From Excoecaria cochinchinensis (Eukaryota; Streptophyta; Magnoliopsida; Malpighiales; Euphorbiaceae), in NCBI GenBank assembly GCA_947683425.1, contig CANTUQ010000004.1, positions 30,810,001-30,874,000 of the forward strand: a DNA stretch of 64,000 bases, read 5' to 3'. The notes beneath the pieces were generated by a model. The model was given only the letters and a program-made list of their open reading frames with translations. It was not told the DNA's origin and ran no database searches. Below, piece after piece: positions 1 through 11,188 of the stretch. The first letter of the stretch is position 1. Every line of letters begins with the position of its first letter. The position numbers and the translations under genes are program-made.

Positions 1-1334
1 AAAATATTTGGCTCTTTTCACTTTAACGAAATTGAAATAATCTTAATAATAACATGAATAAAAAGCAAGGGTGAAGAAAGAACCCGTATGGAGATCCTCA
101 GATTGGCTCGACCATCATCATTTACAACTCCAATTCCAAATGGTCAGAAAATAACTCATAGGAATAAACATGCCAGTGTCAAAATTGATGAATAAAGTAA
201 AGAAAGGAAAATAATAGGAAGTTTTAAAAGAAATGAGTTATAAGATAAAAAAAAAGGTAAAAAATGAAAACAATTAATGTAAATTAATTAAATCACTCAA
301 CTATTAATCCAGAATGTTTACCCTCGGATTTTACCTTTTAAGGTGAATATCGAATGGTTTAAGTCCCCGCACGCTCCACAGGGATCAAATAAATTAGATC
401 AAAGTAAGAAAATTTGTATTTCTCCTTCTTGAAAATTTTAATAGCGATCGAATTTTTGAATTAGCTGTATTGATGGAAACGAATGAATTTCGTTACCTCA
501 AATTGGCTTAATTCGCAAGAAGAATTTGAGTAAATCAATTAATTGGAAGAATTTTTATCAAACAAAATCCTAAAAATAAACAGAGATTTTATAGATTTTT
601 TGGTAGATTGCTCAAAAAAAACCTTTTCTAAAAAATTCAAATCTCTCAAAAAGTGGTTAATTTTCTCCACCAAAAATTTGTCAAATTTTCTAACCCCTAA
701 AAATGAATTCTTCCTCCCAATTTATAGAATTTTTGGAGATAAAATAAGATAAGCATCAGTTTTAAAGTTTGAATTCTAAAAGGAGTTTTAAAATTCAATT
801 TTTAACCAACATCTATCCCCATTTCAAAGATTAGAGATTAAATTTTATCAAATCTGGCATTATCTGATCAGATCCACTACCGACGGGCGTCCCTACTAAG
901 GGTACGCGTGGAAATCTGGCTACAGACGAGCCGTAACGCGGGACTAGGGACAGACGTCCCTACTTAGACACGTGTCCGTCCCTAGCTACAGACGGGCCGT
1001 AACGCGGGACTAGGGACGGGCGTCCCTACTCAGACACGTGTTCGTCCCTAGCTACAGACGGGCTGTCCCTACTATGCATAGAGATGGGGATCACCCCAAA
1101 TAGAGACGGGCGTCCCTACTTCAGACGGTCATCCCGTCTATAGAGCAAAACTTCCAAATTTCAAGCAAAATTTCCCAAACTCTTTCAAAACCTCACGCTA
1201 TAGCGAAAAAGATTTTAATCCTTATGAAACCGAAAGATGAAAACCTCCAAATTCCATCCATTTATCCGGAAACCAACATGGATCTCTTCATCGGGTAACT
1301 CTGACCTGGACTGCCTCAAGACCCGGTGTTTATA
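1..1334 (-). mobile_element. Partial LTR of a Tat-type Ty3/gypsy element (Tat3)
   Basis: The right end reads ...GACCCGGTGTTTATA and matches the end shared by the other Tat LTRs here (GGGACACGGTGCTTACA), with the terminal CA decayed to TA. The block 'TTTACCCTCGGATTTTACC ... CCCGCACGCTCCAC' near 320-380 aligns with the equivalent block in the Tat1 LTR near 2905-2965. On the minus strand the LTR starts at 1334 and runs off the window. It abuts Tat2 gag, so Tat3, whole or as a solo LTR, inserted into Tat2. Its other end and its TSD are outside the window. Confidence 0.8.
862..1141. repeat. Palindrome cluster in the Tat3 LTR
   Basis: Many copies of GACGGGC/GTCCCTA units. One perfect hairpin has stem TAGGGAC/GTCCCTA around loop GGGC (near 1012-1029). 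A sister unit has the same stem around AGAC. The cluster lies about 190-470 nt from the 5' end of the LTR, the same place as in Tat1, Tat2 and Tat5. Confidence 0.8.
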
Positions 1335-1609
1335 GCATGCCTCAAAGTTTTACAATCATCGGTCAAATGTCCCATGTGTTGATGGTAAGCACAATATTCA
1401 TTACCTTTGTGACCCGGCATCCCCTGAGTCCTAGCAGGTCTAGGCGGTAACGGCTGCAATTTCCCTTCATTCATCAACCTCCTCAACACCTATGATAGGG
1501 ATCTCCCCAAATTCAAAAAATGCCTTATGGTTGCATTAGCGGCTGACACCTCGACTGTGTTCCTCACGCTACCACTGGAACCCGCTAGCCTACTTGCCCC
1601 CTGAGGGTG
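1335..1609 (-). pseudogene. Tat2 gag, C-terminal fragment left of the Tat1 insertion
   Basis: On the minus strand this encodes the stretch between the gag core and the zinc knuckle. It aligns with Tat1 28190-28450: 'NTVEVSAANAT...FLNLGRSLS', a TAG stop at 1490-1492, then 'EYCAYHQHMGHLTDDC', a CX2HX4HX4C knuckle. The GGGTG at 1605-1609 is the target site duplication of Tat1, matched at 32409-32413. The frame of the Tat2 gag right of Tat1 continues into this piece. It is cut at 1334 by the Tat3 LTR, and the rest of Tat2 is outside the window. Confidence 0.8.
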
Positions 1610-2589
1610 TGTGACGCGCGCCGAAATCCCTCGGCTGCCCCTCTGACCACCCGCTTGAGGGTGATTGGGCATTTGAGGGTCCGCTAACAGCTTGCAATAA
1701 ATCGCAAGTGCGTCTATATTGGGCAACAAGGAGGTTTCATGGAGTCGCCACCCAATAGAACATTGGGAAAGTTTCTCTCACTCCAGAGAGCCTAAGACTG
1801 CACTCAGTATCTATTTTGGGCCAACCAAAGGGGTCTTGGAGGGTGAACCTCTCGCCCTAATGAGCCTAGGATTAACGCCAAAGTCTCATGACACAAGAGG
1901 TGTCTTGGAGGGTAAACCTCTTGCCTCTTTGAGCCCAAAGACCAGAGATGGGTTCGGGACTTCTCATATATTTTTACCTCGATTATTCTATGATCAAATT
2001 TTAATTATCATTAATTCGCTCTCTCTCCACACGATGCAATTGATTAAAAGGCGCATTTATTCACATTTAGAAAGCGGTAAATGTACAAATAATGAAAATG
2101 ATAAATTACAATAACACAAGGAGTGGAATACAACTCCCTTTTGTAAATGTGCGATACATACACAAATCGGGGCATTGCTTATTTTGAGAACTTTGGTCCT
2201 CGCATGGATCATTATTAAAACCGGATATTTCTATTGTAAGGATCTTTATTGGATAAAAATAGGACATTGGGTCCTTATGTTTATGAAAACCTCTCTTTAT
2301 TGAATATAAAACTTTAAGCAATTTTTATATTTAGCGGGACACAAAAAGGGCATACTCATGTGCATAAAATAATTAATGAATAAACAAATAAAGGAAATAA
2401 CAAAGAAGGTTAGAAAACTAAACCGGACGAAATCCTCCGAGCATGGTAGATCGCCCCTCGAGCTCAGGATAGTTCAAGAAAATCAATATATGCTCACAAA
2501 AAGTTAAAGGATGTTAATATATGAAAGCTCAACATAAATAAAGTCAAAAGACTTGAGAGAGATAGAAAAGATTTGAAAACGTGGAGACA

Positions 2590-2755
2590 GGAACCAGCAA
2601 CGGCCATCTGTCAAGTGACCGATGAGCGTCAGTCAAAATGACCAACATATCCTGTCGCTCACTCAAGAGAGAGGGCGTCTGTGAGTGAGGTGATCGACGG
2701 GCATCGATGAAGTAGATGACTCGTCGGTCACCACTGTCTCCAAAAATAAACAGTA
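2590..2755. repeat. Second palindrome cluster in the Tat1 LTR
   Basis: Units such as GACCGATGAGCGTCAGTC, GATCGACGGGCATCGATG and ACTCGTCGGTCACC, about 910-1080 nt from the LTR 5' end. The right LTR has the same cluster at about 31360-31500 with better kept units, for example GACTGACGGGCGTCGGTG. Confidence 0.7.
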
Positions 2756-3222
2756 AAAACTCTCTTTTTCAGAGCAAAAATGGGTTTTTATCACAAAATG
2801 AGATGGAATGAATCACAATAAAGAAAAGTGAAAGCAAAAAAAAACTGAAAGAACAGCAAAAATAAAGAATAAAGATGAAATAATACGGAAAATAAGTCCG
2901 GAATATTTACCCTCATATAATGTTTTAGTGAGATTCTTGGTGTCGATTAGGGTCTCGCACGCTCCATGAGAAACGAAATGAAAGGTCAGGAAAAAGGAAA
3001 ATAGATTGTTTCCTTCTTAACCTTTCAACAGGACTGAGTTTGGAATCAAAAACCCGAAGAAAACCAATTAGTTTCTAGTTCCCTTTTTAATGGTTTGATT
3101 CTCAAATTAAAAGAAATTTCTTGATGTATGTGTTCGCTGGAAGAGAGAGAAAATGCGCTTGAAATTTGGCAGAGTTTCCCCTTTTGAAAATTCTTGGAAC
3201 CCTTTTTAGGAGGAAATTCAAA

Positions 3223-3233
3223 GCATTTATAGG
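3223..3233 (-). promoter_or_regulatory. TATA box of the Tat1 LTR
   Basis: The minus strand reads CCTATAAATGC, right after the palindrome cluster in the direction of transcription. It is conserved in the right LTR at 31985-31995. It is the probable core promoter of the genomic RNA. Confidence 0.65.
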
Positions 3234-3235
3234 CC

Positions 3236-3478
3236 AGGCACGACCGATGGGCATCGGATGTGGAGACGGGCATCGAAAGAATCCTTCTGACATAAGGATT
3301 CATCCGACGGCCCTGCCATTTCCACCGACGGGCATCGGAGAGGTTGCATGCTCCGGGAAATCAGGTAGCGTGCTCCGGAAGAGGCAGAGCCTTTCGACGA
3401 GCGTCGAAAAACCACAGGCCGTCTGTGACCCGAAGCGATGGGCTGGCCTCTCACAGACGGGCAGGCCGTCTGTAGAGG
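3236..3478. repeat. Promoter-proximal palindrome cluster in the Tat1 LTR
   Basis: Units of the forms CCGAC-GGGC-GTCGG and ACAGACGG-GCAGG-CCGTCTGT, interspersed over about 240 bp. The matching cluster in the right LTR (about 32000-32220) is less decayed: GACGAGCGTCGG stands where the left copy has GATGGGCATCGG. The cluster lies 190-430 nt from the LTR 5' end, directly upstream of the TATA box. Confidence 0.8.
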
Positions 3479-3666
3479 AAAAAAATTACTTTTTGACTCA
3501 AAAATTCCCTGTCTTCTCCCCCTCTGCTTACGAAAGGTGAAAAGACTCATTTCTCATGGAGTATGGGACTAAAACCTCCGAATCCAAACCGTTTGTACAG
3601 GCTTTGATACTGATTTCATCATAGGGTAATCTCTGATCCGGACCGCTCCGGGACACGGTGCTTACA

Positions 3667-3679
3667 GTTGCCCCCAGTT
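3667..3679 (-). other. Polypurine tract of Tat1
   Basis: The minus strand reads AACTGGGGGCAAC immediately before the 3' LTR start TGTAAGCACCG, the expected place for the plus-strand primer. Confidence 0.85.
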
Positions 3680-4651
3680 TTGAGGAAACTAGTGCACAAG
3701 CGCCTAGACGAGCCAAAACTCAGAGAAAGGACAGAAAGGAAGAAAGCGTACCTATGGCGGTTCTCACCTTCCGTGCCTTTTGCCGGGTAGACCTCGTCTT
3801 AGTCTGTTCGGCGTGTGAAGATATCCCTATCGGTCTCGTTTTGACCTGTAGGTGTTGGTGAGATGTGGCATTCTCTAGCCACGACCTCGATATGAAGAGC
3901 AGTGTTTCTCTAACCACAACTTCTGCTTCTGTTGGACTCGTCTCGGCTCGCGCAGGGTTGAAGAGATGTAGCACTCTCTGACTACAAACTCGATGGGAAG
4001 AGCAGTGTTTCTCTAACTGCAACTTCGATTGGTGAGAAGCGGTACTCTATGACCACAGTCTCGAAATGAAGAGTAGTATTCTCTAACTACAACTTCGATT
4101 GTTAAAGTTCCCTTGCTAACCCCCATCCGATCTGCAAGGTGCGTAGCACTCTCTGGCTGCCGCGTGCACTGTGAGATGAGGTACTCTCTGACCATAATCT
4201 CGATTTTGTAGAGGAGGAGACCTCGCTGGGTTCTCCGTTCCAAGAAGACATGAATCTTAGGCGCCCTTGTTTGGACTTTTAATCGATGCTTGTGTTCGGA
4301 TCGATGTTTCTCTGTACCTGTGTGATAAAAGGTTTTGTTAATTCATGTTTGAGTTGTTATCTTTTAGCATGTCTATGAATGGTTTGCTTTTGCTTTATCT
4401 ACCATGTCATGTTTCATTTATATTCTTTTTTATTGAGTTGTCATTCATCATTTTTCATTTTTTTTGTTTTCCTTATTTTGGAATATGAGCAAATGTGAAA
4501 ACATATATTCATCTGTAATATGAATGAATCATAAATAACTGAATAAATGCATAAAACTGAAAACAAAAGTTTTTCACTAGAAATATCCATTTTTGTATAA
4601 TGTATATACAAAGTGAAAATGTACAAAAATACAAAAATGACTCCCTGAACA
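3680..4651 (-). other. Tat1 3' untranslated region with imperfect tandem repeats
   Basis: No coding capacity. Between about 3860 and 4200 there are at least three copies of a unit with AAGAGCAGTGTTTCTCTAAC..CAACTTC (near 3893, 3996 and 4068), joined by related 'CTCTCTGACTAC' segments. Tandem repeats at this spot are known from Tat/Ogre elements and are a source of satellites. Bases 4260-4650 are AT-rich and show nothing I recognise. Confidence 0.7.
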
Positions 4652-4931
4652 TCAGAGGGGTGTGTAGTCAGAGGGCTCCTCATCAGGATCCTCATCATCT
4701 GATATGTGCACTGTCCCTGGCAGAGGTGAAGGTGGAGCTGGCTGTGCTGGAGGTGGAGGCTGAGCCGTGGAGGGTCCTACCTCAGCATCATGGGCCCGTC
4801 TGAACCTAATCTGATCATAGCCATCCAAGAAGGGCTAGGTAAAAGTCCTCATAAACCCTAAGGTCTCTGAGACTGTGCCTCCTAGCTTCTTGAATGCCTG
4901 GCTCATCTGAATGGTCTGTTCGCTAGCGGCC
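4652..4931 (-). pseudogene. Tat1 sense accessory ORF, C-terminal part
   Basis: This is the continuation of the ORF at 18491-20215, cut off by the Athila insertion. On the minus strand it reads 'AASEQTIQMSQAFKK', an in-frame TAG after 'GFMRTFT', a Pro-rich stretch and an acidic tail 'HISDDEDPDEEPSDYTPL' ending in TGA at 4652-4654. CGGCC at 4927-4931 is the Athila target site duplication. The Pro-rich, acidic C-terminus after a coiled coil resembles the general plan of the Athila env-like protein. Confidence 0.75.
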
Positions 4932-6642
4932 TGATGCGTACTCAGCAAGTGTACTGAATCGGCAAGTAATATAGTGGAATATAATTAAGACCACAAGTTA
5001 TCGAACCCAAGGGACTGTGTTGTGCAAGTGTTTGACAATTAATTATATGCTAAAGAATTCCCAATTATTTTGATTTAGTGATTGTTTAACGCAGAAGAAT
5101 TAATAATCTAACTGATGATATTAATATCTAAGAATATTAACGATTTAATAATACAGCAATTTGATAAAATAACTAAGAGATCTTGCTAAGGAATATCCAT
5201 TCTCCCCAATAATATGACGTGAATACTTGATTCAACAATTTCATATACAATCAGTGAATAATCTAGCCTATACCATAGCTTGCCTTTCGGATCCAGTTTC
5301 TCTAAAATATGCACTTACCAATCCGGATTCAGCACATAAATTAGCATTATTACAGATCTTAAGTTCTAAGTTAAATAATCTTACCATTACGGATTCATAT
5401 ATCAAACTCATTTATCTTCCACCATTCTGAACCTATTGAAATAAACATTCACATATTTTAACTACCAATTCGGATTCATCAAATCAATGAAAAATGATTA
5501 AAATAAAACAGAACATGTGTACGTATTTATGGGCTAATTGCAATCAAAGTTTATCTTGGTAGATCTCCCCTTAACTTGCATTCAAACCAGCAACAACAGA
5601 TAATTTCAGAGAAGATAAAACTGAAGTATATTTGTATGTATTTATGAACTGATTACAATTAAAGTTTATCTTGGTAGATCTCCCCTTAACTTGTACTCTA
5701 TTCAGCAACAACAAATAAAATCAGAGAAAATACAACTGAGTATATGCATAATACAATCCATATAAAATATTCACATGAATTACTGGGGAATTAAGGCATC
5801 CCTTAACAAGAAATAAAACTACTCACACATATTTGAAATAAAGACTGAATTAAATAGAGAGAAGTTGATATTACCCATTTGAGATCTGAAAATGAAATTC
5901 TTACAACAATAAAATTGATGTTCTTCCCGTCCAATCTGTTCTCAAAACTTCAAAAATAAATAATAACCTTCAACTATCTCTGATTATTCCTCTCAGATTA
6001 AAAACAACAGCAGCTTAAATTCAATCCAAACTTATATGAAAAATCCTAACTTAAGTTGCAGAGAAAATAAATTTTCTTTTTGTTTCCAGGAAAAATCCAT
6101 CGACCCCCTTAACTTTCTAACTTCAGTCCCTAAATAACCGTTCAAAGTTCAAAGTCAAAAGGTGGCCTTCAGAGTCTTTGATTTTGTGCAGATTTGGTTC
6201 ACAAATAGGTTACACGGCGGTATGAGAGTCTTTCACCGCCGTGTAACTTGCCTCTGGTCAACAATCTTGACATTTTGCTCCCCTTGTCCAGTGCCGCAAT
6301 TTCTGGAATTTTTACGCCTCACATGGCGGTATGAGACTTCCATACCGCCGTGTAACACCTTACGTATGTGATGATTCTCGTGGTACACGGCGGTATGGAT
6401 GTTCCTTACCGCCGTGTGCTGCCCTTCTGATGCTCTCTTTTATTTTCGTTTCACACGGCGGTGAGGAATAACCTTACCGCCGTTTAAGCTACCTAAAAAT
6501 TCCAAAATTAACATAAATCTTCATTTAGTGCACCAATTAACATCAAATGACATTTTATCAAAAATTAACACAAATAACAGCTTTTAAACTAAGAAATAAT
6601 CTCTAAATTCACATCAAAACATTGTTTAATTTAAACTTATCA
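4932..6642 (-). repeat. Athila 3' LTR (left copy)
   Basis: Starts TGATGCGTACTCAGC and ends AAACTTATCA on the plus strand; 1711 bp. It holds four hairpins with an ACACGGCGGT stem near its minus-strand 5' end and two copies of a TCTTGGTAGATCTCCCCTTA block about 120 bp apart (near 5553 and 5669). Confidence 0.95.
6210..6487. repeat. Four-hairpin cluster in the Athila left LTR
   Basis: Hairpins at 6210-6246, 6319-6355, 6384-6418 and 6451-6487. Each has ACACGGCGGT on one arm and ACCGCCGTGT on the other, and the central bases are partly self-complementary. The first has a perfect 12-bp stem TTACACGGCGGT/ACCGCCGTGTAA. Two units carry single changes (ACATGG, CCGTTTAA) that are intact in the right LTR. 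The cluster lies 155-430 nt from the LTR 5' end. Confidence 0.93.
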
Positions 6643-6657
6643 AAATACCCCACACTT
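6643..6657 (-). other. Polypurine tract of Athila
   Basis: The minus strand reads AGTGTGGGGTATTTT directly before the 3' LTR start TGATAAGTTT. Similar TGTGGGGTA runs occur at about 7296 and 8321 on the minus strand and could be extra tracts or decoys. Confidence 0.75.
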
Positions 6658-7330
6658 AGCTTTTGCTCGCCCTCGAGTAAAATAACTCTTCAATTCCAGC
6701 CATCTCAATTTTCAAGCAGGAAAATGGAAATTCAGAATACCAAGCAAACACTTAGTAAATTCCACTTTAGAGTAATCTTCACTCAAACAAGTTTCAAAGG
6801 AAGAAAATACAATCGAATTTCTGATGTGTGTGTGCAAAGGCCAAAACCAATGTTTTAATATTTTTCAAAACTTAAAACTTCCAGCATCAATCAATTAAGA
6901 GCAGATTTAATCAGTACATGAATGTACTTCTGGTTTCTCACTTGAAACTCTAGAAACACCATAGGCCTCTCCTTTAGTACCGGAACCCGAAGGTCATCTC
7001 CACTGAACAAATTAAAACATAAATATGATCATTAGGTCTTAAGCAGGTTGTAATGTATGGTTCAATCGGTGATGGCTAACAAGAAAAGTTTAGGAAATCA
7101 AATGAAGATTCAGCCACTCTACCAACTAACACTGCTACCCAAAAAAAAATTTCATCACCTGCTTCCACTTCAACAACAATTTCCAAGACTTAGCTATTTT
7201 CCCAAATATGAAAAATTTTTATCACAAGAGAAATAATACGATACAATTTCTTTCTCAGTCCCTATTATACCCCAATATTGTCTTCTAATAGAGGATACCC
7301 CACACTTGAATTTTGCTATACTCAGAATTA

Positions 7331-7396
<66 letters not shown>

Positions 7397-8419
7397 TTTT
7401 TTTTATTTTTTTATTTTATTTTATTTTATTTTATTTTATTTTATTTTATTTTGAAAGAGAATTGAACTTAGTGGGATACTTATATCCTCTATTTTCTTAC
7501 AACTTACTTGTCAAGCAATATCCCAAAATTCTTTAAATTTTTTTTTTTTTACCCTCACTTATTTAATACTAAACACCTTATTTCAACTTTCAATGTCTTC
7601 CCAACCCAATCCTAGAGTGGCCAATTCTTAGAAGGGATAGGCAAAAGCTTTTAAGTTAAATGGCATATTAAGTGTGTAACAAGAAAAATTTCAGAGTACG
7701 CTTTTAGCATACCAATTCAGCTCAATGGGGTTAGCAATGGAAAATTAATTCAATAGGTGGGATAAAGTTTATTTTAAGTAGCTTCCCAAAAGAATTAATG
7801 CCTAAATCATGTCAACATTTATGTCTTAATTGTTATGTCGTTTCGAAGGGCAATGAGGAAGGTTCTAGTGTTCTAAAAATTTTCTGATCAAAAGATTTCA
7901 TGCTGGTTTTTCTTTACTTGTAAAAGCTGGCCTAAGTGCACAATTCATGGAAATTGCAATTGTATATTTCTACTTTGAAAATTGTTAAGAAAAATAACTT
8001 TAAGACAGAATCTTACTCTCTTGCAGACTAAGTGCTCTGAATGACCTTTTCAAGATTACCAATTGAGCTGGAATATCAACTTAAAAATTTGTTAAGCTAA
8101 GCATGAGTCAAATTGATGAGCTCAAATCACAAAATAAAACATTAAACAACAAACTAAAGAAACCATTATCAAAAAGCAGAAAATATAACTTCTAAAATAT
8201 AAAGGCAAAAGAAATAATAATATTAAGCTTTGATAAAATTTAAACTTACTCAAAAGAATTAATAAAATTAAACTTACTAAAGTACTGCAGGGTTAGTCAC
8301 ATCCAAGTTACAAAAACTAGCTACCCCACACATAAAAGCTTGCTGTCCCCAGCAAGTACGTCAGTCAAACAAAAATAATGAAAGTAGCAAAATAAAAGAT
8401 CAGAGAACTCCTAGAAAGT
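6658..8419 (-). other. Athila 3' noncoding region between the env-like ORF and the LTR
   Basis: AT-rich, with no credible ORF on either strand. It holds an (AT)n/(TTTTA)n microsatellite block (7334-7452) and two internal polypurine-like TGTGGGGTA runs. I see nothing else in it. Confidence 0.7.
7334..7452. repeat. (AT)n followed by (TTTTA)n microsatellite
   Basis: About 58 bp of AT dinucleotide, a T-rich bridge, then about eight TTTTA/TTTTATT-type pentamers. The ORF running through it is a low-complexity artefact. Confidence 0.95.
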
Positions 8420-9675
8420 TCAGTCCTGTGGAGGTGGTGGTGGAGGGAAACGATCCCTCATGGTCTGATAAAACTGCTCCTGCTCCTGCCGAGAGAGATA
8501 AATGGAATGCTCCAGCCTTGACAGACTCTGTGCTTGCAAAGCTAACTGCTGCTCATGCATATCTAAGCGTCCCATAAGCTGAACATGTTCAGCATGGGTA
8601 TCCTCCATGAAGCTCTCCCACTGGTCTAAGCGAGAATTGATCTGAGCCTGTCCAGTCTGCAAAGCCTCGAAATGGGCAGTAAACTGAGAAAAGTCATAGG
8701 CTGGAGCGGGTCCTGCAGCAGCTGCTCCTGCAGCCTCCTCTGGTTGCTCATCCTCATCTTCAGCCCCTTCCACTGGCAACTGTACTCGACCCCTTTCAAT
8801 GAGGCGCAAGTATTCTTCCCTTGTGGACAATCTGACTTGTTCATGAAATTGATGATCATCCACTATGATCCTCAAATTCTTCAACATCCTAAAGTCTAAT
8901 AAATGACTATCTCCCAAATCTGGTCCCAATGAGCTAAGGCCTATTCTCTTAGCCAATACTGTGACCACCCATCCGATCGCTATCTTCTTTACTTTCCTGG
9001 GATTAGCCTGCAAGTCCTCAAATTTTTTCCATAAGAAATAAGCTCCATTTAACCGGATCTGGTTGATCATGCAATGTAAAAATAATGCCTCAGCCTGGTT
9101 CACCACGCCAGCAGCTTCAATGTGTCCATAAAAAGAAAGGGAAAAAAATCGATGCAAGATCCTCAAAGCATGATCTCTAAGGTGATGCGCCTTTGATTGC
9201 CCAGTGACATATCGGGTAGCCGTGATTGGATCTCGAATTGTTTCCCAAATAGTTTGTTTATCCAAATCTGGCACATAGCGAGCTCCATCCAATGGAAAAC
9301 CCAATGCATCTGCAAATTCATTGAAGGTCAGTGCGTGTTTCCTCTTGTTTAACCAAAATGTTACCTCTCCGGGATCTTCCTCATCATCATTATCAATCTT
9401 GCAATCTACGGTTGCAAGGAATTCCCTTGTCAACTTCGGGTGAACTCGCTCCCTTTTCTGAAAGAAATCTGTCCATCCTATCCCCTCAATCAACTCATTG
9501 ATTTCGTCACGTATGCCCAAGCTCTGTAGTGAATCAAAATCAAGAAATGTAGATGGTAGGAAGGTTGCCGCTGTTAGACATTCGTATGCGGTGTGGCATC
9601 TGGTTGGGACCCACGAGGGTATGGAGCTATCCCGAGAAGACGATGCCTGGTCTGTTCTAGATCTTTTTGGAGCCA
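8420..9675 (-). CDS. Athila env-like accessory protein (about 418 aa)
   Basis: The accessory ORF downstream of pol in Athila elements, often called env-like although its role is unproven. Reading frame open throughout. The N-terminus is basic (APKRSRT). It is followed by a conserved domain with 'SLQSLGIRDEINELIEGIGW', 'LTREFLAT' and 'LTFNEFADALGFPLDG', like the Athila ORF-1 family. The C-terminus has an acidic/Ala-rich linker, a coiled coil with regular Leu/Gln spacing (about residues 330-410) and a poly-Pro tail. I see no signal peptide or membrane segment, so a fusion role is doubtful. The open frame extends upstream to an in-frame ATG at 9697, but I infer that the start is made by splicing: exon 1 ends ...CCAA at 10529 and exon 2 begins TGGCTCC at 9675, which together create ATG GCT CCA AAA (MAPK). 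Confidence 0.8.
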
Positions 9676-10528
9676 CTGCATCAATAAATAAACACAATTA
9701 GAGAGAGGAGAACAATGGCTTACATTTGCAACAAAATAGTAAGCGAGCCGTAAGTGAGCTTAAAACAATTTGCAGATCAATGAGACAGCAATGCTATAAT
9801 GATAAACTTTAACAATGACACAGGCTAGCAATTCTGATAACACCCCCTAGTTCCCTTAGCAGCAAATGCACAAAAGAAATAGATTGTGAAAAATTACAGC
9901 ATTCTCACCGAATTGTCATACTGCCATAATGTTTACACGCTTAAATGCCTACTCAACCGTTAATAACAGCTCGTGACAAACATATTTCAAAGTATATGGA
10001 AGTCCAAAAGAAAACCATATTCGACAGCAACTATATGACAGAGAAGGGTTAATGAACACTCATTTAGGCATTTTGTCAAATACTTGGTGAGCACCACTTT
10101 TTGTATATAGAAACAGAATCTCTCATGCAATTTATTAACCCCAATTTTTCCAATTAGCATCAAACAACCCACCAAGTAAGCAAGGCAATATAATTCAAGG
10201 GAATAAAACACAAATTCAGACACCAATTAAGGACATAAATCAAAAGAATGCCTCATACATCTAGCCCCCCCCCCCCCCAATTAACGGAATAAAACAAAAT
10301 TTAAAGGAATACAACACCAAATCAGCGTCCAATTGAAAATTAAAACACAAAATCCAGCTATTACTTAAAGATTAAAGCATACAATTCACGCATTGCTTGA
10401 AGAAAGAAAGAATTAAGAGGAAGGAAATTGAAAAATACATAAACCCTAGAACAACAGAGAAACAAAACCAAAAAGAAGAACGAAGGTACGAAATGAAAAA
10501 GAAGAAGAAGAGAATGAAAGAAACTTAC
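9676..10528 (-). other. Putative intron in the env-like transcript of Athila
   Basis: Donor GTAAGT (10528-10523, minus) and acceptor TTTATTGATGCAG (ending 9676), with a pyrimidine-rich stretch TTCTCCTCTCTCTAAT upstream. Length 853 nt. Splicing joins CCA-A to TGGCTCC and so creates the initiator codon of MAPKRSRT. The upstream exon, about 10529-10710, has one short ATG reading frame that stops early and otherwise looks noncoding. Contains a poly-C run at 10265-10278. Confidence 0.65.
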
Positions 10529-10714
10529 TTGGATCGAAGAATGCAGACTTGATGTGCAAACGGTAGGTTTAGAATCGATTTTATCACTTGAAAATTGTGT
10601 TCGCAGAACTTGGGTTAAAGGGATATGAGAGAGGGAAGTTTCGTTTTCAAAAAAAAAATTGTGCACAAGAAACTGATGACATGGGTTTTTTAAAAAAAAA
10701 CAGATTTTAACGTG

Positions 10715-10966
10715 TTACACGGCGGTATGATAATTCCATACCGCCGTGTACAACGTGACTGCAAATGGGGATTTTTAATTTACTTCTTACACGGCGGTAT
10801 GATAATTCAATACCGCCGTGTAACAGCGCCACTGGAACTTCGTTATCTTAAATCCCGATATACACGGCGGTATGAGGATTCCTCACCGCCGTGTAAAACG
10901 CCACTGTCCCAGTTATGAAAATGCTCGTTTCACACGGCAGTATGATGGTTCCTCACCGCCGTGTAA
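10715..10966. repeat. Internal four-hairpin cluster upstream of the env-like gene
   Basis: Hairpins at 10715-10751, 10787-10823, 10860-10896 and 10930-10966, about 72 bp apart, with the same ACACGGCGGT/ACCGCCGTGT stem as the LTR cluster. The first is a 14-bp stem TACACGGCGGTATG/CATACCGCCGTGTA with a 7-nt loop. It lies between the end of pol (11189) and the noncoding exon of the env-like gene, with an A/T-rich TTTTTTTTTAAAAAA stretch just downstream. I infer an internal promoter. Confidence 0.9.
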
Positions 10967-11188
10967 AACAAGTTTTTGAGAAAAACTAACCCTTTAAATA
11001 AGCAATAATTACACCAAGTACTCCAAAACATTTTTCCATTATGTTCAAAAATCAACAGACCACTAAATAAAAATACAAATGACCTACAAACTAAAAATAA
11101 CCAGTCTTAATAAATTAAAACAAAAGAGAATAAGAATAGAAATTAATTTAGTTTTGATTTTTAGTCTCAGCTAGACTTTGAACTCACC

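Larger units (their letters stand above)
1610..3666 (-). repeat. Tat1 3' LTR (left copy)
   Basis: Starts TGTGACGCGCGCC and ends CACGGTGCTTACA on the plus strand (TG...CA). It is 2057 bp, against 2034 bp for the right copy. Mismatches are frequent and mostly C/T or G/A, so this insertion is older than Athila or Tekay1. It has a TATA box next to one palindrome cluster and a second cluster further inside. Confidence 0.93.

Noticed and set aside
3166..3540. ORFs of 107 and 124 codons in the Tat1 LTR
   Set aside because: They lie in the palindrome cluster, overlap each other on both strands and differ between the two LTR copies.
6162..6371. Short ORFs through hairpin clusters (also 10712 and 18010)
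   Set aside because: Identical frames arise from the repeated hairpins; no start context or conservation beyond the LTR copies.
7306..7536. ORF across the AT microsatellite
   Set aside because: Translation of simple repeats (IYIYIY, FILFY).
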